DNA of 64,000 nt, from the NCBI GenBank assembly GCA_038255255.1, contig JBBSLL010000008.1, forward strand, positions 1-64,000, written 5' to 3'. Position 1 is the first letter of the stretch. Every line of letters starts with the position of its first letter. The position numbers and the translations under genes were made by a program. Positions 25,644-34,135 of this stretch are shown here, one piece after another. Below the pieces are notes generated by a model. It saw only the letters and a program-made list of their open reading frames with translations, did no database searches and was not told the origin of the DNA. Origin of the DNA: JBBQNY01 sp038255255. GTDB taxonomy: Bacteria > Pseudomonadota > Gammaproteobacteria > Xanthomonadales > Ahniellaceae.

Positions 25644-26321
25644 CTATCTGGATTCGTACTTTTCGAGCCGCTCGCTCTCCGCGGTGCCAGCTTCGATCCA
25701 CTCCCCGAGGGCAGGCAGCGCATACAGCGCCTTGACATAGTCCGTGGCCTGCTGGTCACAAGCAACGCCGTATCCGCGAAAACGGACCGCGACTGGCGCG
25801 AACATCGCATCGACGATGCCGAAGTCTCCGCAGAGGAAATCCCCCGAGTTGCCATGCGCGTTTCGCAGCCCGCGCCAAAGGTCCTGGATCCGATCGATGT
25901 CCGCCTGCGCATCCGCCTGCCAGGTCGGCGTGGTGGACATCCGCGCCACGTGCATCGGCAGCTGCCCGCGCAGCGCGGCGAAGCCCGAGTGCATCTCGCA
26001 GGCCGCAGCGCGTGCCCGTGCGCGCGCCATGCGATCCGAAGGCCAGCCCTTCCCGTCCAGGAATTGTTCGTTGGCGTATTCGCAGATCGCCAGCGAATCC
26101 CACAGCACAAGATCGCCGTGATGCAGCGCCGGCACCTTGCGGCTCGGTGAAAGCCCGACTATCGCATTGGCAAATCCCGGGGTGTCGAGGGCCAGCCGCA
26201 CTTCCTCGAAGGGCACGCCGAACTGGCGCAGGAGCAACCATGGCCGCAGCGACCACGATGAATAGCGCTTGTTGCCGATCACCAGTCGCAGCGGTAGGTC
26301 CGCGAGTTCAACCAGGCTCAT
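25644..26321 (-). CDS. Glutathione S-transferase family protein
   Basis: A 225-residue protein with a thioredoxin-like N-domain (LRLVIGNKRYSSWSLRPWLLL, then the SPSRKVPALHHGDLVLWDSLAICEY glutathione-binding part) and an all-helical C-domain. The serine-containing YSSWSLR segment replaces the classic N-terminal catalytic Tyr or Cys region, as in many bacterial GSTs. It is translated one base after the DUF2007 gene, so the two form an operon. The substrate is unknown. Confidence 0.9.
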   Translation of the reverse strand: MSLVELADLPLRLVIGNKRYSSWSLRPWLLLRQFGVPFEEVRLALDTPGFANAIVGLSPSRKVPALHHGDLVLWDSLAICEYANEQFLDGKGWPSDRMARARARAAACEMHSGFAALRGQLPMHVARMSTTPTWQADAQADIDRIQDLWRGLRNAHGNSGDFLCGDFGIVDAMFAPVAVRFRGYGVACDQQATDYVKALYALPALGEWIEAGTAESERLEKYESR

Positions 26322-26322
26322 T

Positions 26323-26604
26323 TCAAAACCCCCACTTCAGTGCTGCGGGGGCTGCATCCCCCTCGGCGTGCGCAGCGGTTTCGTCGCCCGGGACGCGACC
26401 CAGGCGCAGCTCTGCAACGACCTGCTGGGCTTCGATGCCCGCCCCATCCGGGACCTGCACGAGTATCAATCCGGACAATGGCAACTCGCCCATGGCACCG
26501 GCCAGATGCGCGCCTGCGACGAACGCGGGAATCCCGGCGGCTTCGACCGCATGCTTGACCAGCATGGCGTCGATGATGTTCTCGGCTTCGTAGATCGTGC
26601 GCAT
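26323..26604 (-). CDS. DUF2007 domain protein
   Basis: A 93-residue protein opening with MRTIYEAENIIDAMLVKHAVEAAGI, the ferredoxin-like DUF2007 signature (putative signal-transducing domain), followed by a Gly/Ala-rich middle (GELPLSGLILVQVPD). The ATG at 26604 lies five bases after GGGGAG. It is immediately upstream of the GST gene and divergent from glnS. The ligand or partner is unknown. Confidence 0.85.
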   Translation of the reverse strand: MRTIYEAENIIDAMLVKHAVEAAGIPAFVAGAHLAGAMGELPLSGLILVQVPDGAGIEAQQVVAELRLGRVPGDETAAHAEGDAAPAALKWGF

Positions 26605-26727
26605 GCAATCTCCCCGCAATCCAGTGCGAGCTTAGCGCCGCGAGCCCTTTCGGTGGGCACGCTCGAATCGGAGGCGTTCCGGCCATCGGCTAGACTTGCG
26701 CGTCCCCTTTCGCGACACCGTGAGCGC

Positions 26728-28458
26728 ATGCCCGCCGACGCCGCCCCGTCCAACCATTTCATCCGCCAGATCGTTCTGGACGATCTTGCGAGCGGCAAGC
26801 ACGCGACCATCCGCACGCGCTTTCCGCCCGAGCCGAACGGCTACCTCCATATCGGGCATGCCAAGGCGATCTGCGTGGACTTTGGCCTCGCGGCGGAATT
26901 CGGTGGCGCCTGCAACCTGCGCTTCGACGACACCAATCCTGCGAAGGAAGACCCCGAGTACGTCGCCGCGATCGAGGAAGACGTGCGCTGGCTCGGCTTC
27001 GACTGGGCGGAACTCCGGCACGCGTCCGATTATTTCGATGTGTTCTATGCGGCGGCCGGGAAGCTCGTGCGCCAAGGCGATGCCTATGTTTGCGACCTTT
27101 CCGCGGACGACGTGCGCGCCTATCGCGGCACGTTGACCGAACCCGGGCGCGATTCGCCGTTCCGGATGCGCGGCGTCGATGAGAACCTCGACCTGCTGCG
27201 CCGCATGCGCGCGGGCGAGTTCCCCGACGGCACGCGCACCCTGCGCGCCAAAATCGACATGCGCAGCGGCAACATCAACCTGCGCGATCCGGCGCTGTAC
27301 CGCATCAAACAGGTCCCGCACCAGAACACCGGGGATGCGTGGCCGATCTATCCCATGTACGACTTCGCGCACTCGCTCAGCGACGCGATCGAAGGCATCA
27401 CGCATTCCCTCTGCACGCTCGAATTCGAGGACCATCGACCGCTGTACGACTGGTGCGTCGATCGCGTCGACATCGCGGGCAATCCCGACCTGCTCGAATC
27501 GCTGCGTGCGCGCGGCCTGCCGATGCAGGCTTCCAAGCCGCGCCAGATCGAGTTCTCGCGGCTCAACATCAACTACATGATCACCTCGAAGCGTCGCCTG
27601 CGCGGGCTGGTCGAGCAGGGCGCCGTCGATGGCTGGGACGACCCAAGGCTCAATACGCTGCAGGGAGTTCGACGGCGCGGTTACACACCGGGTGGGCTGC
27701 GGCTCCTGGTCGAGCGTCTGGGCGTCAGCAAGCAGAATTCGCTGATCGATTTCTCGGTGCTCGAAGGCTGCATCCGCGAGGACCTCGACGCGCACGCGCC
27801 GCGTCGCATGGGTGTTGTCGATCCGCTCAAGCTGACTCTGACCAACGTCGCCGAGGACCACGAGGAACAACTGGACTTCGCGAACCATCCGAAGGACGAA
27901 TCGTTCGGAACACGCCAGGTTCCCTTTGCGCGCGAACTCTGGATCGAACGCGACGATTTCGCCGAAGTACCGCCCAAGGGCTGGAAGCGCCTGGTCCCCG
28001 GTGGAGAAGTGCGCCTGCGCGGAGCCGGCATCGTGCGGTGCGACGAGGTCGTCAGGGACGCGGCGGGGAACGTCGTCGAACTGCGTGCGTCACTCGATCC
28101 GCAATCCCGCCCCGGCATGGCCGGCGCGGACCGCAAGATCAAGGGAACCATCCACTGGCTGAGCGCGCGGCATGCCGCGTCCGCCGAGATCCGGCTGTTC
28201 GAGCGATTGTTCTCGGTGCCGGATCCCGCGTCGGACGAGAGCGGCCGTACCGACCCGCGCGATCTCAATCCCACCTCGCGCACCATCGTTCGCGGCTTCG
28301 TGGAGCCCCTTGCCGCGCAGGCTTCTCCCGAAACGCGCATGCAGTTCGAACGTCTCGGCTATTTCGTCACCGACCGCCACGACCACCGCCCCGAAGCCCC
28401 GGTCTTCAACCGCACGGTAACCTTGCGCGATGTCTGGGCGAGCCGGACGACCGAATAG
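26728..28458 (+). CDS. glnS: Glutaminyl-tRNA synthetase
   Basis: A 576-residue class I synthetase. The HIGH motif is in RFPPEPNGYLHIGHAK (41-44) and the KMSKS equivalent is ITSKR (about 285-289). A C-terminal beta-barrel anticodon domain ends in FNRTVTLRDVWA. FPPEPNGYLHIGHAK separates it from glutamyl enzymes. An open frame continues upstream, but the ATG at 26728 starts the family sequence. GlnRS is typical of Gamma- and Betaproteobacteria. Confidence 0.97.
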   Translation: MPADAAPSNHFIRQIVLDDLASGKHATIRTRFPPEPNGYLHIGHAKAICVDFGLAAEFGGACNLRFDDTNPAKEDPEYVAAIEEDVRWLGFDWAELRHASDYFDVFYAAAGKLVRQGDAYVCDLSADDVRAYRGTLTEPGRDSPFRMRGVDENLDLLRRMRAGEFPDGTRTLRAKIDMRSGNINLRDPALYRIKQVPHQNTGDAWPIYPMYDFAHSLSDAIEGITHSLCTLEFEDHRPLYDWCVDRVDIAGNPDLLESLRARGLPMQASKPRQIEFSRLNINYMITSKRRLRGLVEQGAVDGWDDPRLNTLQGVRRRGYTPGGLRLLVERLGVSKQNSLIDFSVLEGCIREDLDAHAPRRMGVVDPLKLTLTNVAEDHEEQLDFANHPKDESFGTRQVPFARELWIERDDFAEVPPKGWKRLVPGGEVRLRGAGIVRCDEVVRDAAGNVVELRASLDPQSRPGMAGADRKIKGTIHWLSARHAASAEIRLFERLFSVPDPASDESGRTDPRDLNPTSRTIVRGFVEPLAAQASPETRMQFERLGYFVTDRHDHRPEAPVFNRTVTLRDVWASRTTE

Positions 28459-28467
28459 GAATACGCC

Positions 28468-28953
28468 ATGTTTCGAACTTCCAGGTTGGCAAGGCTGGTG
28501 GCCTTCGGCTTTTGCACGTTGTTGTGCCTGTCGGCTGCCGGCTGTGCGCAGGACCGCACCGCACCCGGGACGGGCGCACCCGGCGCGGCGAAGTCGGCAG
28601 AAGTGTCGGCCCCCGAGCAGGCTCTGCCTCCCGCGCCTGTTGAAGCTGTGCGGGAGACGCCGTCCACTCCAACACCGCCGGAAGATGCAGTCATCTCCCC
28701 ACTGGCACCACTCGATGCGTCGTGCGCCGTTGACTCGGATTGCGAAGTCAAGGATGTCGGGAACTGCTGCGGCCGCATGCCGGCTTGCGTGAATCGCTCT
28801 GCGAAGCCTTTCGATGCCGCAGCCATTCAGCGCGAGTGCGAGCGGACCGGCACCTCCAGCATCTGCGGGTTCCAGGAGTTGTCGGGATGCCTGTGCGAAT
28901 CCGGCCGCTGCGTGGGAGTGCCGTCCAATTCGGGCGGCGGCGACGTCCGCTAG
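28468..28953 (+). CDS. Cysteine-rich lipoprotein
   Basis: A 161-residue protein. A lipoprotein signal ends in SAAGC (about residue 26), then a Pro/Ala/Thr-rich linker (27-85). A compact Cys-rich domain follows with CAVDSDCEVKDVGNCCGRMPACVN, CERTGTSSICGFQELSGC and LCESGRC, a spacing that suggests several disulfides. It begins 9 nt after glnS. It may be an outer-membrane lipoprotein with a periplasmic disulfide-knotted domain; no function can be read from it. Confidence 0.82.
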   Translation: MFRTSRLARLVAFGFCTLLCLSAAGCAQDRTAPGTGAPGAAKSAEVSAPEQALPPAPVEAVRETPSTPTPPEDAVISPLAPLDASCAVDSDCEVKDVGNCCGRMPACVNRSAKPFDAAAIQRECERTGTSSICGFQELSGCLCESGRCVGVPSNSGGGDVR

Positions 28954-28962
28954 GCGCCGGAG

Positions 28963-29523
28963 ATGCTGCTGGCCCAGGTGCATCTGGTACTGCCGGTATG
29001 GATCGCGGAGGCGGTCGACGATCGTGCACTCTATGCCGACGACGACAGCAAGATCGCGCTTGCGATCAGCTTGGCCCGGCAGAACATCCGGCAACGCAGC
29101 GGAGGTCCCTTCGGCGCGGCCGTATTCGATGCTTCCGACAGACTGATTTCAGTCGGCGTCAACCGCGTTCTGCCACAGTCATGTTCGCTGGCGCATGCGG
29201 AGAATATGGCCTTCATGCTTGCGCAGTTGCGCCTGCAGCGCGCGCGCCTCAACGAAACCGGCGAGCCCTTCACGCTCGCGACGAGCGCGCAGCCGTGTTG
29301 CCAGTGCTACGGGGCCAGCGTGTGGGCCGGCATCGACACGATGTTGATCGGTGCGCGCTCGGAGGACGTGGAATCCCTCACGCAGTTCGACGAGGGCCCC
29401 CTGCCGGTGGACTGGATGGGCGAACTCGAACGACGCGGCATCGCGGTGCGACGCGACATCCGGCGTGAGGAGGCCTGCGAAGTGTTGGCCGAGTACGGCC
29501 GCAGTGGCGGTGCCACCTACTGA
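28963..29523 (+). CDS. Nucleoside deaminase (CDA superfamily)
   Basis: A 186-residue zinc hydrolase. The catalytic HAE at 78-80 and zinc ligands PCCQC at 111-115 are intact, and PFGAAVFDASDRLISVGVNRV is the usual N-terminal core. The layout resembles guanine or cytosine-type deaminases more than TadA, which is shorter and has a PCxMC site. The ATG abuts its GGAG; a GTG at 28978 is an alternative start. It lies 9 nt after the Cys-rich lipoprotein gene. Confidence 0.88.
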   Translation: MLLAQVHLVLPVWIAEAVDDRALYADDDSKIALAISLARQNIRQRSGGPFGAAVFDASDRLISVGVNRVLPQSCSLAHAENMAFMLAQLRLQRARLNETGEPFTLATSAQPCCQCYGASVWAGIDTMLIGARSEDVESLTQFDEGPLPVDWMGELERRGIAVRRDIRREEACEVLAEYGRSGGATY

Positions 29524-29533
29524 TCGCGTCGGT

Positions 29534-29830
29534 TCAGAACGGAATGCGCCCCGTGAGCATGTCGCGATACATCACCCAGTCGCCGTACAGCGACCAGAGC
29601 GGGTATTTGAAAGTGGCCGGGCGATTGTGTTCGAAGAAGAAGTGGCCTGCCCACGCAAAGCCGTAGCCCGCGACGGGCATGCCCACCAGCCACCACGCGT
29701 TGCCGGTGACAACCGCGGCGACGAGGAATCCCAGCACCAGCGAGGTCCCCACAAAGTGCAGCCGGCGGCACGTCCGGTTCGCGTGCTCGCCGAGATAGTA
29801 CGGATAGAACTCGCGGAAGTTGGCGTACAT
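29534..29830 (-). CDS. DUF962 / Mpo1-like membrane protein
   Basis: A 98-residue protein with FREFYPYYLGEHANRTCRRLHFVGT at the N-terminus and GYGFAWAGHFFFEHNRPATFKYP later, both DUF962 signatures. Two to three hydrophobic helices lie between about 27 and 68. The yeast homologue Mpo1 is an iron-dependent dioxygenase acting on 2-hydroxy fatty acids; the His residues in RLHF, WAGHFFFEH are conserved here. Function in bacteria is inferred from that. Confidence 0.9.
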   Translation of the reverse strand: MYANFREFYPYYLGEHANRTCRRLHFVGTSLVLGFLVAAVVTGNAWWLVGMPVAGYGFAWAGHFFFEHNRPATFKYPLWSLYGDWVMYRDMLTGRIPF

Positions 29831-29887
29831 GTGAGTGCGTACGAGGAGTCGGGCGCATTGTAAGGCGTCTGCGTCACGCGCGTCGGC

Positions 29888-30685
29888 TCACTCCTCGCGT
29901 TTCGCTTCGTCCCACAGCGCATCCTGGGCTTCGAGCGGCAAGGTCTCGAGCGGTGTCGAGCGCGCCGTGCCGAGCGCTTCCATGCGCCGGAAGCGGCGCT
30001 CGAACTTGGCATTCGCGCCGCGCAGGGCGGCTCCTGCGTCGACCCGGGCGTGCCGCGCGATATTGAGGCAGACGAACAGCAGGTCGCCGATCTCGTCCTC
30101 GAGGCGCCCGGTTGCGCGGGGTTCGCGGGCGAACTCGGCGCGCACTTCTTCGATCTCCTCGTGCAGCTTCGCGAACACGGGCTCGATGCCGGGCCAGTCA
30201 AAACCGACCTTCGCCGCGCGCGTCTGCAACTTGATCGCGCGCAGCCATTCCGGCAAACCCGTCGCAACCCCATCGAGTGCGCTTGCGTCGGCTTGTCCGC
30301 GCGCCGCCCGTTCCGCCCGCTTGTGCGATTCCCAGGCAGCGCTTCGCTCCGCATCGCTCTCGTGGACGACTTCGCCGAATACGTGGGGATGCCGGCGCTC
30401 GAGCTTGGAGGTGATCGCCCTCGCGACCTCGTCGAAGTCGAATGCACCCTGTTCCTCCGCCATCCGCGCGTGGAAGACGACCTGGAGCAGCAGGTCGCCG
30501 AGTTCGTCGCGCAGGTCCTGCATGTCAGCCCGCCAAATCGCGTCGGCGACTTCGTAGGCTTCCTCGATCGTGTACGGAGCGACGGATGCGAAAGTCTGCG
30601 CGACGTCCCACGGGCAACCGCGTTCGGGATCACGCAGGCGCGCCATGATCGCCCGCAGCGCCTCGATGGGAGCCACGCCGCTCAT
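29888..30685 (-). CDS. mazG: Nucleoside triphosphate pyrophosphohydrolase MazG
   Basis: A 265-residue all-helical NTP pyrophosphohydrolase with two MazG repeats. The first has CPWDVAQTF, TIEEAYEVADAI and DELGDLLLQVVFHA; the second has HEEIEEVRAEF and LEDEIGDLLFVCLNIARHA. The acidic EExxE and ExxD residues bind Mg2+. It hydrolyses (d)NTPs to monophosphates and affects ppGpp levels in E. coli. Its ATG overlaps the cysQ stop (ATGA). No mazEF toxin pair is present. Confidence 0.95.
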   Translation of the reverse strand: MSGVAPIEALRAIMARLRDPERGCPWDVAQTFASVAPYTIEEAYEVADAIWRADMQDLRDELGDLLLQVVFHARMAEEQGAFDFDEVARAITSKLERRHPHVFGEVVHESDAERSAAWESHKRAERAARGQADASALDGVATGLPEWLRAIKLQTRAAKVGFDWPGIEPVFAKLHEEIEEVRAEFAREPRATGRLEDEIGDLLFVCLNIARHARVDAGAALRGANAKFERRFRRMEALGTARSTPLETLPLEAQDALWDEAKREE

Positions 30686-31476
30686 GCGTTGCGGATCCAA
30701 TGCGAGACCTCGCCAGCGCATGCCACGAAGGACGGGTTGATCAGCGTGTCGCGCGCGTTGTAACCAAGGCGCCTGCCGTCAAGATCCACCACCGCTCCGC
30801 CTGCGCACTCGAGCACGCACTGGCCTGCAGCCGTGTCCCACTCGGAGGTGGACCCAAGTCGGACGTAGACGTCGGCAACGCCCGCCGCGAGCTCGACGAA
30901 CTTCAGGGAAGAGCCCAGCGGGGTGACTTCGGTGGGGCCGTATGCGTCGAGAAAACGCGCCGTATCCGAGTCCCGGTGCGACCGGCTGCCCATCACGCGC
31001 CAGGGCGGTGCGCTGCGTGGCGCAACGTGCAACGTCTCGACCACGCCGGCCACTCCATTTCGATGAAACGCGCCAACGCCCTGCCGCGCCCAGGCGCTGC
31101 GCGCAAGAGCGGGGGCATGCACGACTCCGAGCACCGGTCGGTGCGCTTCGATGAGCGCGATGTTGACGGTGAACTCGCCATTGCGCTTGACGAATTCACG
31201 CGTGCCATCCAGCGGATCAACGAGCCAGTAGGAACGCCACCGACTTCGCTCGCCCCACGGGACTTCGGAATCCTCTTCGGAGAGGACTGGAACGCCGGGC
31301 GATATTCTTGCCAGGCCCTCGATGATCACGGCATGCGCAGCCAGGTCCGCAGCGGTGACCGGCGACGCATCGCTCTTCCACTCCACTGCGAATTCGCGCG
31401 AATACACGTCGAGAATCGCACGCCCGGCGTCTTCAGCCAGCCGGACGATTCTGTCGAGCAAGGATGCATCGGGCAT
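30682..31476 (-). CDS. cysQ: 3'(2'),5'-bisphosphate nucleotidase CysQ
   Basis: A 264-residue lithium-sensitive phosphatase of the inositol monophosphatase fold. It shows the metal site in VLSEEDSEVPW, WLVDPLDGTREFVKRNGEFTVNIAL, and the late W-D pair in EWDTAAGQ. It removes the 3'-phosphate of PAP formed during sulfate assimilation. The ATG at 31476 gives the family length; an upstream in-frame ATG would overlap nudE. It is coupled to mazG by ATGA. Confidence 0.94.
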   Translation of the reverse strand: MPDASLLDRIVRLAEDAGRAILDVYSREFAVEWKSDASPVTAADLAAHAVIIEGLARISPGVPVLSEEDSEVPWGERSRWRSYWLVDPLDGTREFVKRNGEFTVNIALIEAHRPVLGVVHAPALARSAWARQGVGAFHRNGVAGVVETLHVAPRSAPPWRVMGSRSHRDSDTARFLDAYGPTEVTPLGSSLKFVELAAGVADVYVRLGSTSEWDTAAGQCVLECAGGAVVDLDGRRLGYNARDTLINPSFVACAGEVSHWIRNA

Positions 31477-31523
31477 GGCGATTGCAGCGTCGAATCCCGT
31501 GATGCGTGGACTTCCGGCTGCGA

Positions 31524-32075
31524 TCACAGCACGCCGTGGCGCAGCAGTTCGCGCGCCATGAACAATGCGGCCAGTGATCGACCCTCCGTGCAATCGTCCC
31601 TCTGCACGAGTTCGTGCAGCGCATCCAGGCGCCAGGGCACAACCTCGGGCAGCTCGGGTTCATCGCCGTCGAGCCGCTCGGCGTAGAGATCCTGCGCGAG
31701 TACGACGTGGATCTGATGCGCCATGTACGTCGGTGCAAGCGACAGCTTGCCGATGACGCGCAGGCGATTGGCCCCGTAGCCGGCCTCTTCCTTGAGCTCG
31801 CGATTGGCGCCTTCGAGCGCCGTCTCGCCCGCATCGAGCCGGCCCTTCGGCAATCCCAGCTCATAGACGTGCAAGCCGGCGGCATATTCGCGCAGCAGGA
31901 TCACCGTATCTTCATCCAGCATCGGCACGACCAGCACCGCTCCGCGCCCGCTGCCGGGAACGCGTTCGTAGGTGCGGCGCACGCCGTTGCTGAATTCGAG
32001 TTCGAGTTCTTCCACCGGGAAGCGCGTGCCTTCGTGCAGCATCCGGCGTTGGTGGATAACGGGCAATGTGCGCAT
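31524..32075 (-). CDS. nudE: ADP compounds hydrolase NudE
   Basis: A 183-residue Nudix enzyme. The box spans GRLDAGETALEGANRELKEE with the REUXEEXGU core (RELKEEAG). The N-terminus (FEVEELELEFSNGVRRTYER-like) and length fit NudE, which cleaves AP3A, ADP-ribose and NADH. The ATG at 32075 starts the family sequence; the frame is open further upstream but overlaps the next gene. Next to cysQ, as in Gammaproteobacteria where nudE and cysQ are neighbours. Confidence 0.93.
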   Translation of the reverse strand: MRTLPVIHQRRMLHEGTRFPVEELELEFSNGVRRTYERVPGSGRGAVLVVPMLDEDTVILLREYAAGLHVYELGLPKGRLDAGETALEGANRELKEEAGYGANRLRVIGKLSLAPTYMAHQIHVVLAQDLYAERLDGDEPELPEVVPWRLDALHELVQRDDCTEGRSLAALFMARELLRHGVL

Positions 32076-32100
32076 ACACGAATTGTACCTGTGGCGATCG

Positions 32101-32880
32101 CTACTCCTGGAGCGCCGCCTGAAGGACGGGGTGCAGGGTCGGCGTGGCAGCCAGCACCGATCGCGTGCCGAGATCGACCTGCCGGCCTTCGAGATCGGAG
32201 AACACTCCCCCCGCTTCCGTGACGATGACGTAAAGCGCCGCGATGTCGAGGATGCCGACATCGGATTCGACCACGGCATCCACCGCGCCGCGCGCCAGCA
32301 GGTGGTAGTGATAGAAATCGCCGTAGCCTCGCGTCCGCTCGGCGCCCGTCACGAGCCCGGCCAGCTTCTGCCAGCGCGCGGGACTGGCAGCAAGGGACTT
32401 GAGATTGCCGAACGAAACCTGCGCCTGGCCCAGCGTCGCGGGATTGCCCACGTGCACGCGCTCGTCGTTGATCCACGCACCGCCGCCGCGCAGGGCCCAC
32501 GCAGTCTCGCCGAAAAGCGGCGCGTGCGAAACGCCCAGTACCAGTTCGCCGTGGGCGCGCAACGCGATCTGGGTCGAAAAGAGGGGATAGTCCCGCACAA
32601 AGGCACGCGTGCCGTCCAGCGGATCCACCAGCCAGAGGAACTCGGCATCGGCGCGCTCGCCGCCTTCCTCTTCGCCGAAAATCGCGTGGGCGGGGAATGC
32701 CGCGCCGAGCACTTCGCGGATCGCGCGCTCGGCACTCCGATCCGCGACGGTCACCGGGGTCGCGTCGGCTTTCCATTCAACGGCGGCAGCGCGCCGGTAG
32801 TACTTCGCGATTTCAGCCGCGCCCGCCTGCGCGGCCTGCCGTGCCACACCGAGTGCGCCGGAGAGGAAAGCACGGTCCAT
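32101..32880 (-). CDS. Inositol monophosphatase family / HisN-like phosphatase
   Basis: A 259-residue phosphatase of the same superfamily as CysQ, two genes away. Metal-site motifs are IFGEEEGG, WLVDPLDGTRAFV and a late D in GILDIAAL, where the usual W-D is I-L-D. The overall pattern is closest to histidinol-phosphate phosphatases (HisN); inositol monophosphatase is the alternative. It lies 2 nt after the gspN stop direction boundary, downstream of the gsp genes. Confidence 0.85.
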   Translation of the reverse strand: MDRAFLSGALGVARQAAQAGAAEIAKYYRRAAAVEWKADATPVTVADRSAERAIREVLGAAFPAHAIFGEEEGGERADAEFLWLVDPLDGTRAFVRDYPLFSTQIALRAHGELVLGVSHAPLFGETAWALRGGGAWINDERVHVGNPATLGQAQVSFGNLKSLAASPARWQKLAGLVTGAERTRGYGDFYHYHLLARGAVDAVVESDVGILDIAALYVIVTEAGGVFSDLEGRQVDLGTRSVLAATPTLHPVLQAALQE

Positions 32881-32882
32881 GA

Positions 32883-33650
32883 TCAGTAGAGGGGTGGCAT
32901 GCTGCCGCGCACTCGCAGCAGCGTGCCACCATCTTCCGTGCGCTGGCCGACCAGGCGCAACACGGTGAAGAGTTGCAGGCTGGGCTCGCGTGGAATCAGC
33001 TTCGCCTCGAGATCGAACGCCGGGCCCCTGAAGACGACCTGTCCTGCGACTGACACCCGTGCGTTGCGGTCGCGCACTTCCAGGAGGACGAAACCGTCCG
33101 GCGTCCTGCCGAATACGGCCTCGATGTCACCCAGGGATCCTTCGGCCGCACCGCTCACACCCATCTCACGCCACTCGAGCCCGCCCACTGCGCGGTTGAC
33201 GTAGCCATCCTTCAGGTCCACCTCGCTCAATGTTGCGTGAACATCGCCGAGAGGCACGAGGCCTGGCACGGCGATCGCGGGAGCAAGTACCTGGGCCGGT
33301 ACGCGCAGCGCGACATTGCGCAGTTGTGCGGTCCGGCCGGTGCGTTCGAAATCGAGATCGAGCGTGACCTGCGGACCGCGCAGTGACGCGCTGCCGAGCG
33401 TGGTCCCCGAAAAAAATGCCGGGCGCGACACCTTCCATTCGAGTACGCCGAGCGCCATGCCATGCAACGCGACCTGCTCTGCGCGGCCGTCCCAGAGACT
33501 GCCGCTGAGCCCTTGAGCCTGCCAGCCGCCGAGGCGTGGGCGGAGCACGCGATACGCCACGTCGGCAGGTGCGGTCCACAACAAGGCCAGCAGTACGAAA
33601 GCGATTGCCAGCACCGCGACGAGGGCAAACGACCCGGTCCTTCGCTTCAT
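32883..33650 (-). CDS. gspN: Type II secretion system protein N
   Basis: A 255-residue bitopic protein with one N-terminal membrane segment (about 8-27) and a periplasmic beta-rich domain (QGLSGSLWDGRAEQVALHGMALGVLEWKVSRP is the GspN hallmark). It is an accessory of the type II secretion inner-membrane platform. Its ATG overlaps the gspM stop (ATGA). Confidence 0.88.
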   Translation of the reverse strand: MKRRTGSFALVAVLAIAFVLLALLWTAPADVAYRVLRPRLGGWQAQGLSGSLWDGRAEQVALHGMALGVLEWKVSRPAFFSGTTLGSASLRGPQVTLDLDFERTGRTAQLRNVALRVPAQVLAPAIAVPGLVPLGDVHATLSEVDLKDGYVNRAVGGLEWREMGVSGAAEGSLGDIEAVFGRTPDGFVLLEVRDRNARVSVAGQVVFRGPAFDLEAKLIPREPSLQLFTVLRLVGQRTEDGGTLLRVRGSMPPLY

Positions 33651-34135
33651 TCGCGACCGGCTTCGAGCAGCGTGAGGCGCGCATTCACCAGGCCCGCGCC
33701 CGAGACTCTTTCAGCGGACAAGGATTCGACTCTCGCGCCATGCTGCGCCGCGAACGCCTCGAGCCATTGCATCAGCGAATCGAAGGAAACCTCGTTGAAG
33801 CTCACGGTGACGCGACCATTCGGTTGCGGCTCGACCCTGCCGATCGCGCTCGCGAGTCCGGCGGCGCGGGCGCTGGAATCGACCTCGGCCAGCAACGATC
33901 GCCCCGCGCTTCGCGCGCTGGCATTCGAGACGCTGCTGCCGCGCAGTGCCGGCGCTGTCTGCTGCATCCAGGCAAGGTCGCGTTCCGAGTTCGCCACCGC
34001 TTCGACTGCGGCGCGATGGGCACGCTGCTGCGGAAACAGAACGAACGCCCACAGCAGCAGAAGGACGCCAACAACGGCGCCCCCAGCCAGTAGGCGGCGC
34101 TCGCGGGGGGCGAGTCCGTTCAACCAGGCTCTCAT
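33647..34135 (-). CDS. gspM: Type II secretion system protein M
   Basis: A 162-residue protein with a short cytoplasmic start, one membrane segment (about 17-35) and a periplasmic ferredoxin-like domain ending SGAGLVNARLTLLEAG, typical for GspM. It stabilises GspL in the inner-membrane complex. The ATG at 34135 overlaps the gspL stop (ATGA), and the longer reading frame upstream lies inside gspL. Confidence 0.88.
   Translation of the reverse strand: MRAWLNGLAPRERRLLAGGAVVGVLLLLWAFVLFPQQRAHRAAVEAVANSERDLAWMQQTAPALRGSSVSNASARSAGRSLLAEVDSSARAAGLASAIGRVEPQPNGRVTVSFNEVSFDSLMQWLEAFAAQHGARVESLSAERVSGAGLVNARLTLLEAGRE

Noticed and set aside
29888..30685. MazG as part of a mazEF toxin-antitoxin or phage-type system
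   Set aside because: No mazE or mazF is adjacent; the gene is coupled to cysQ and has the two-domain housekeeping form.
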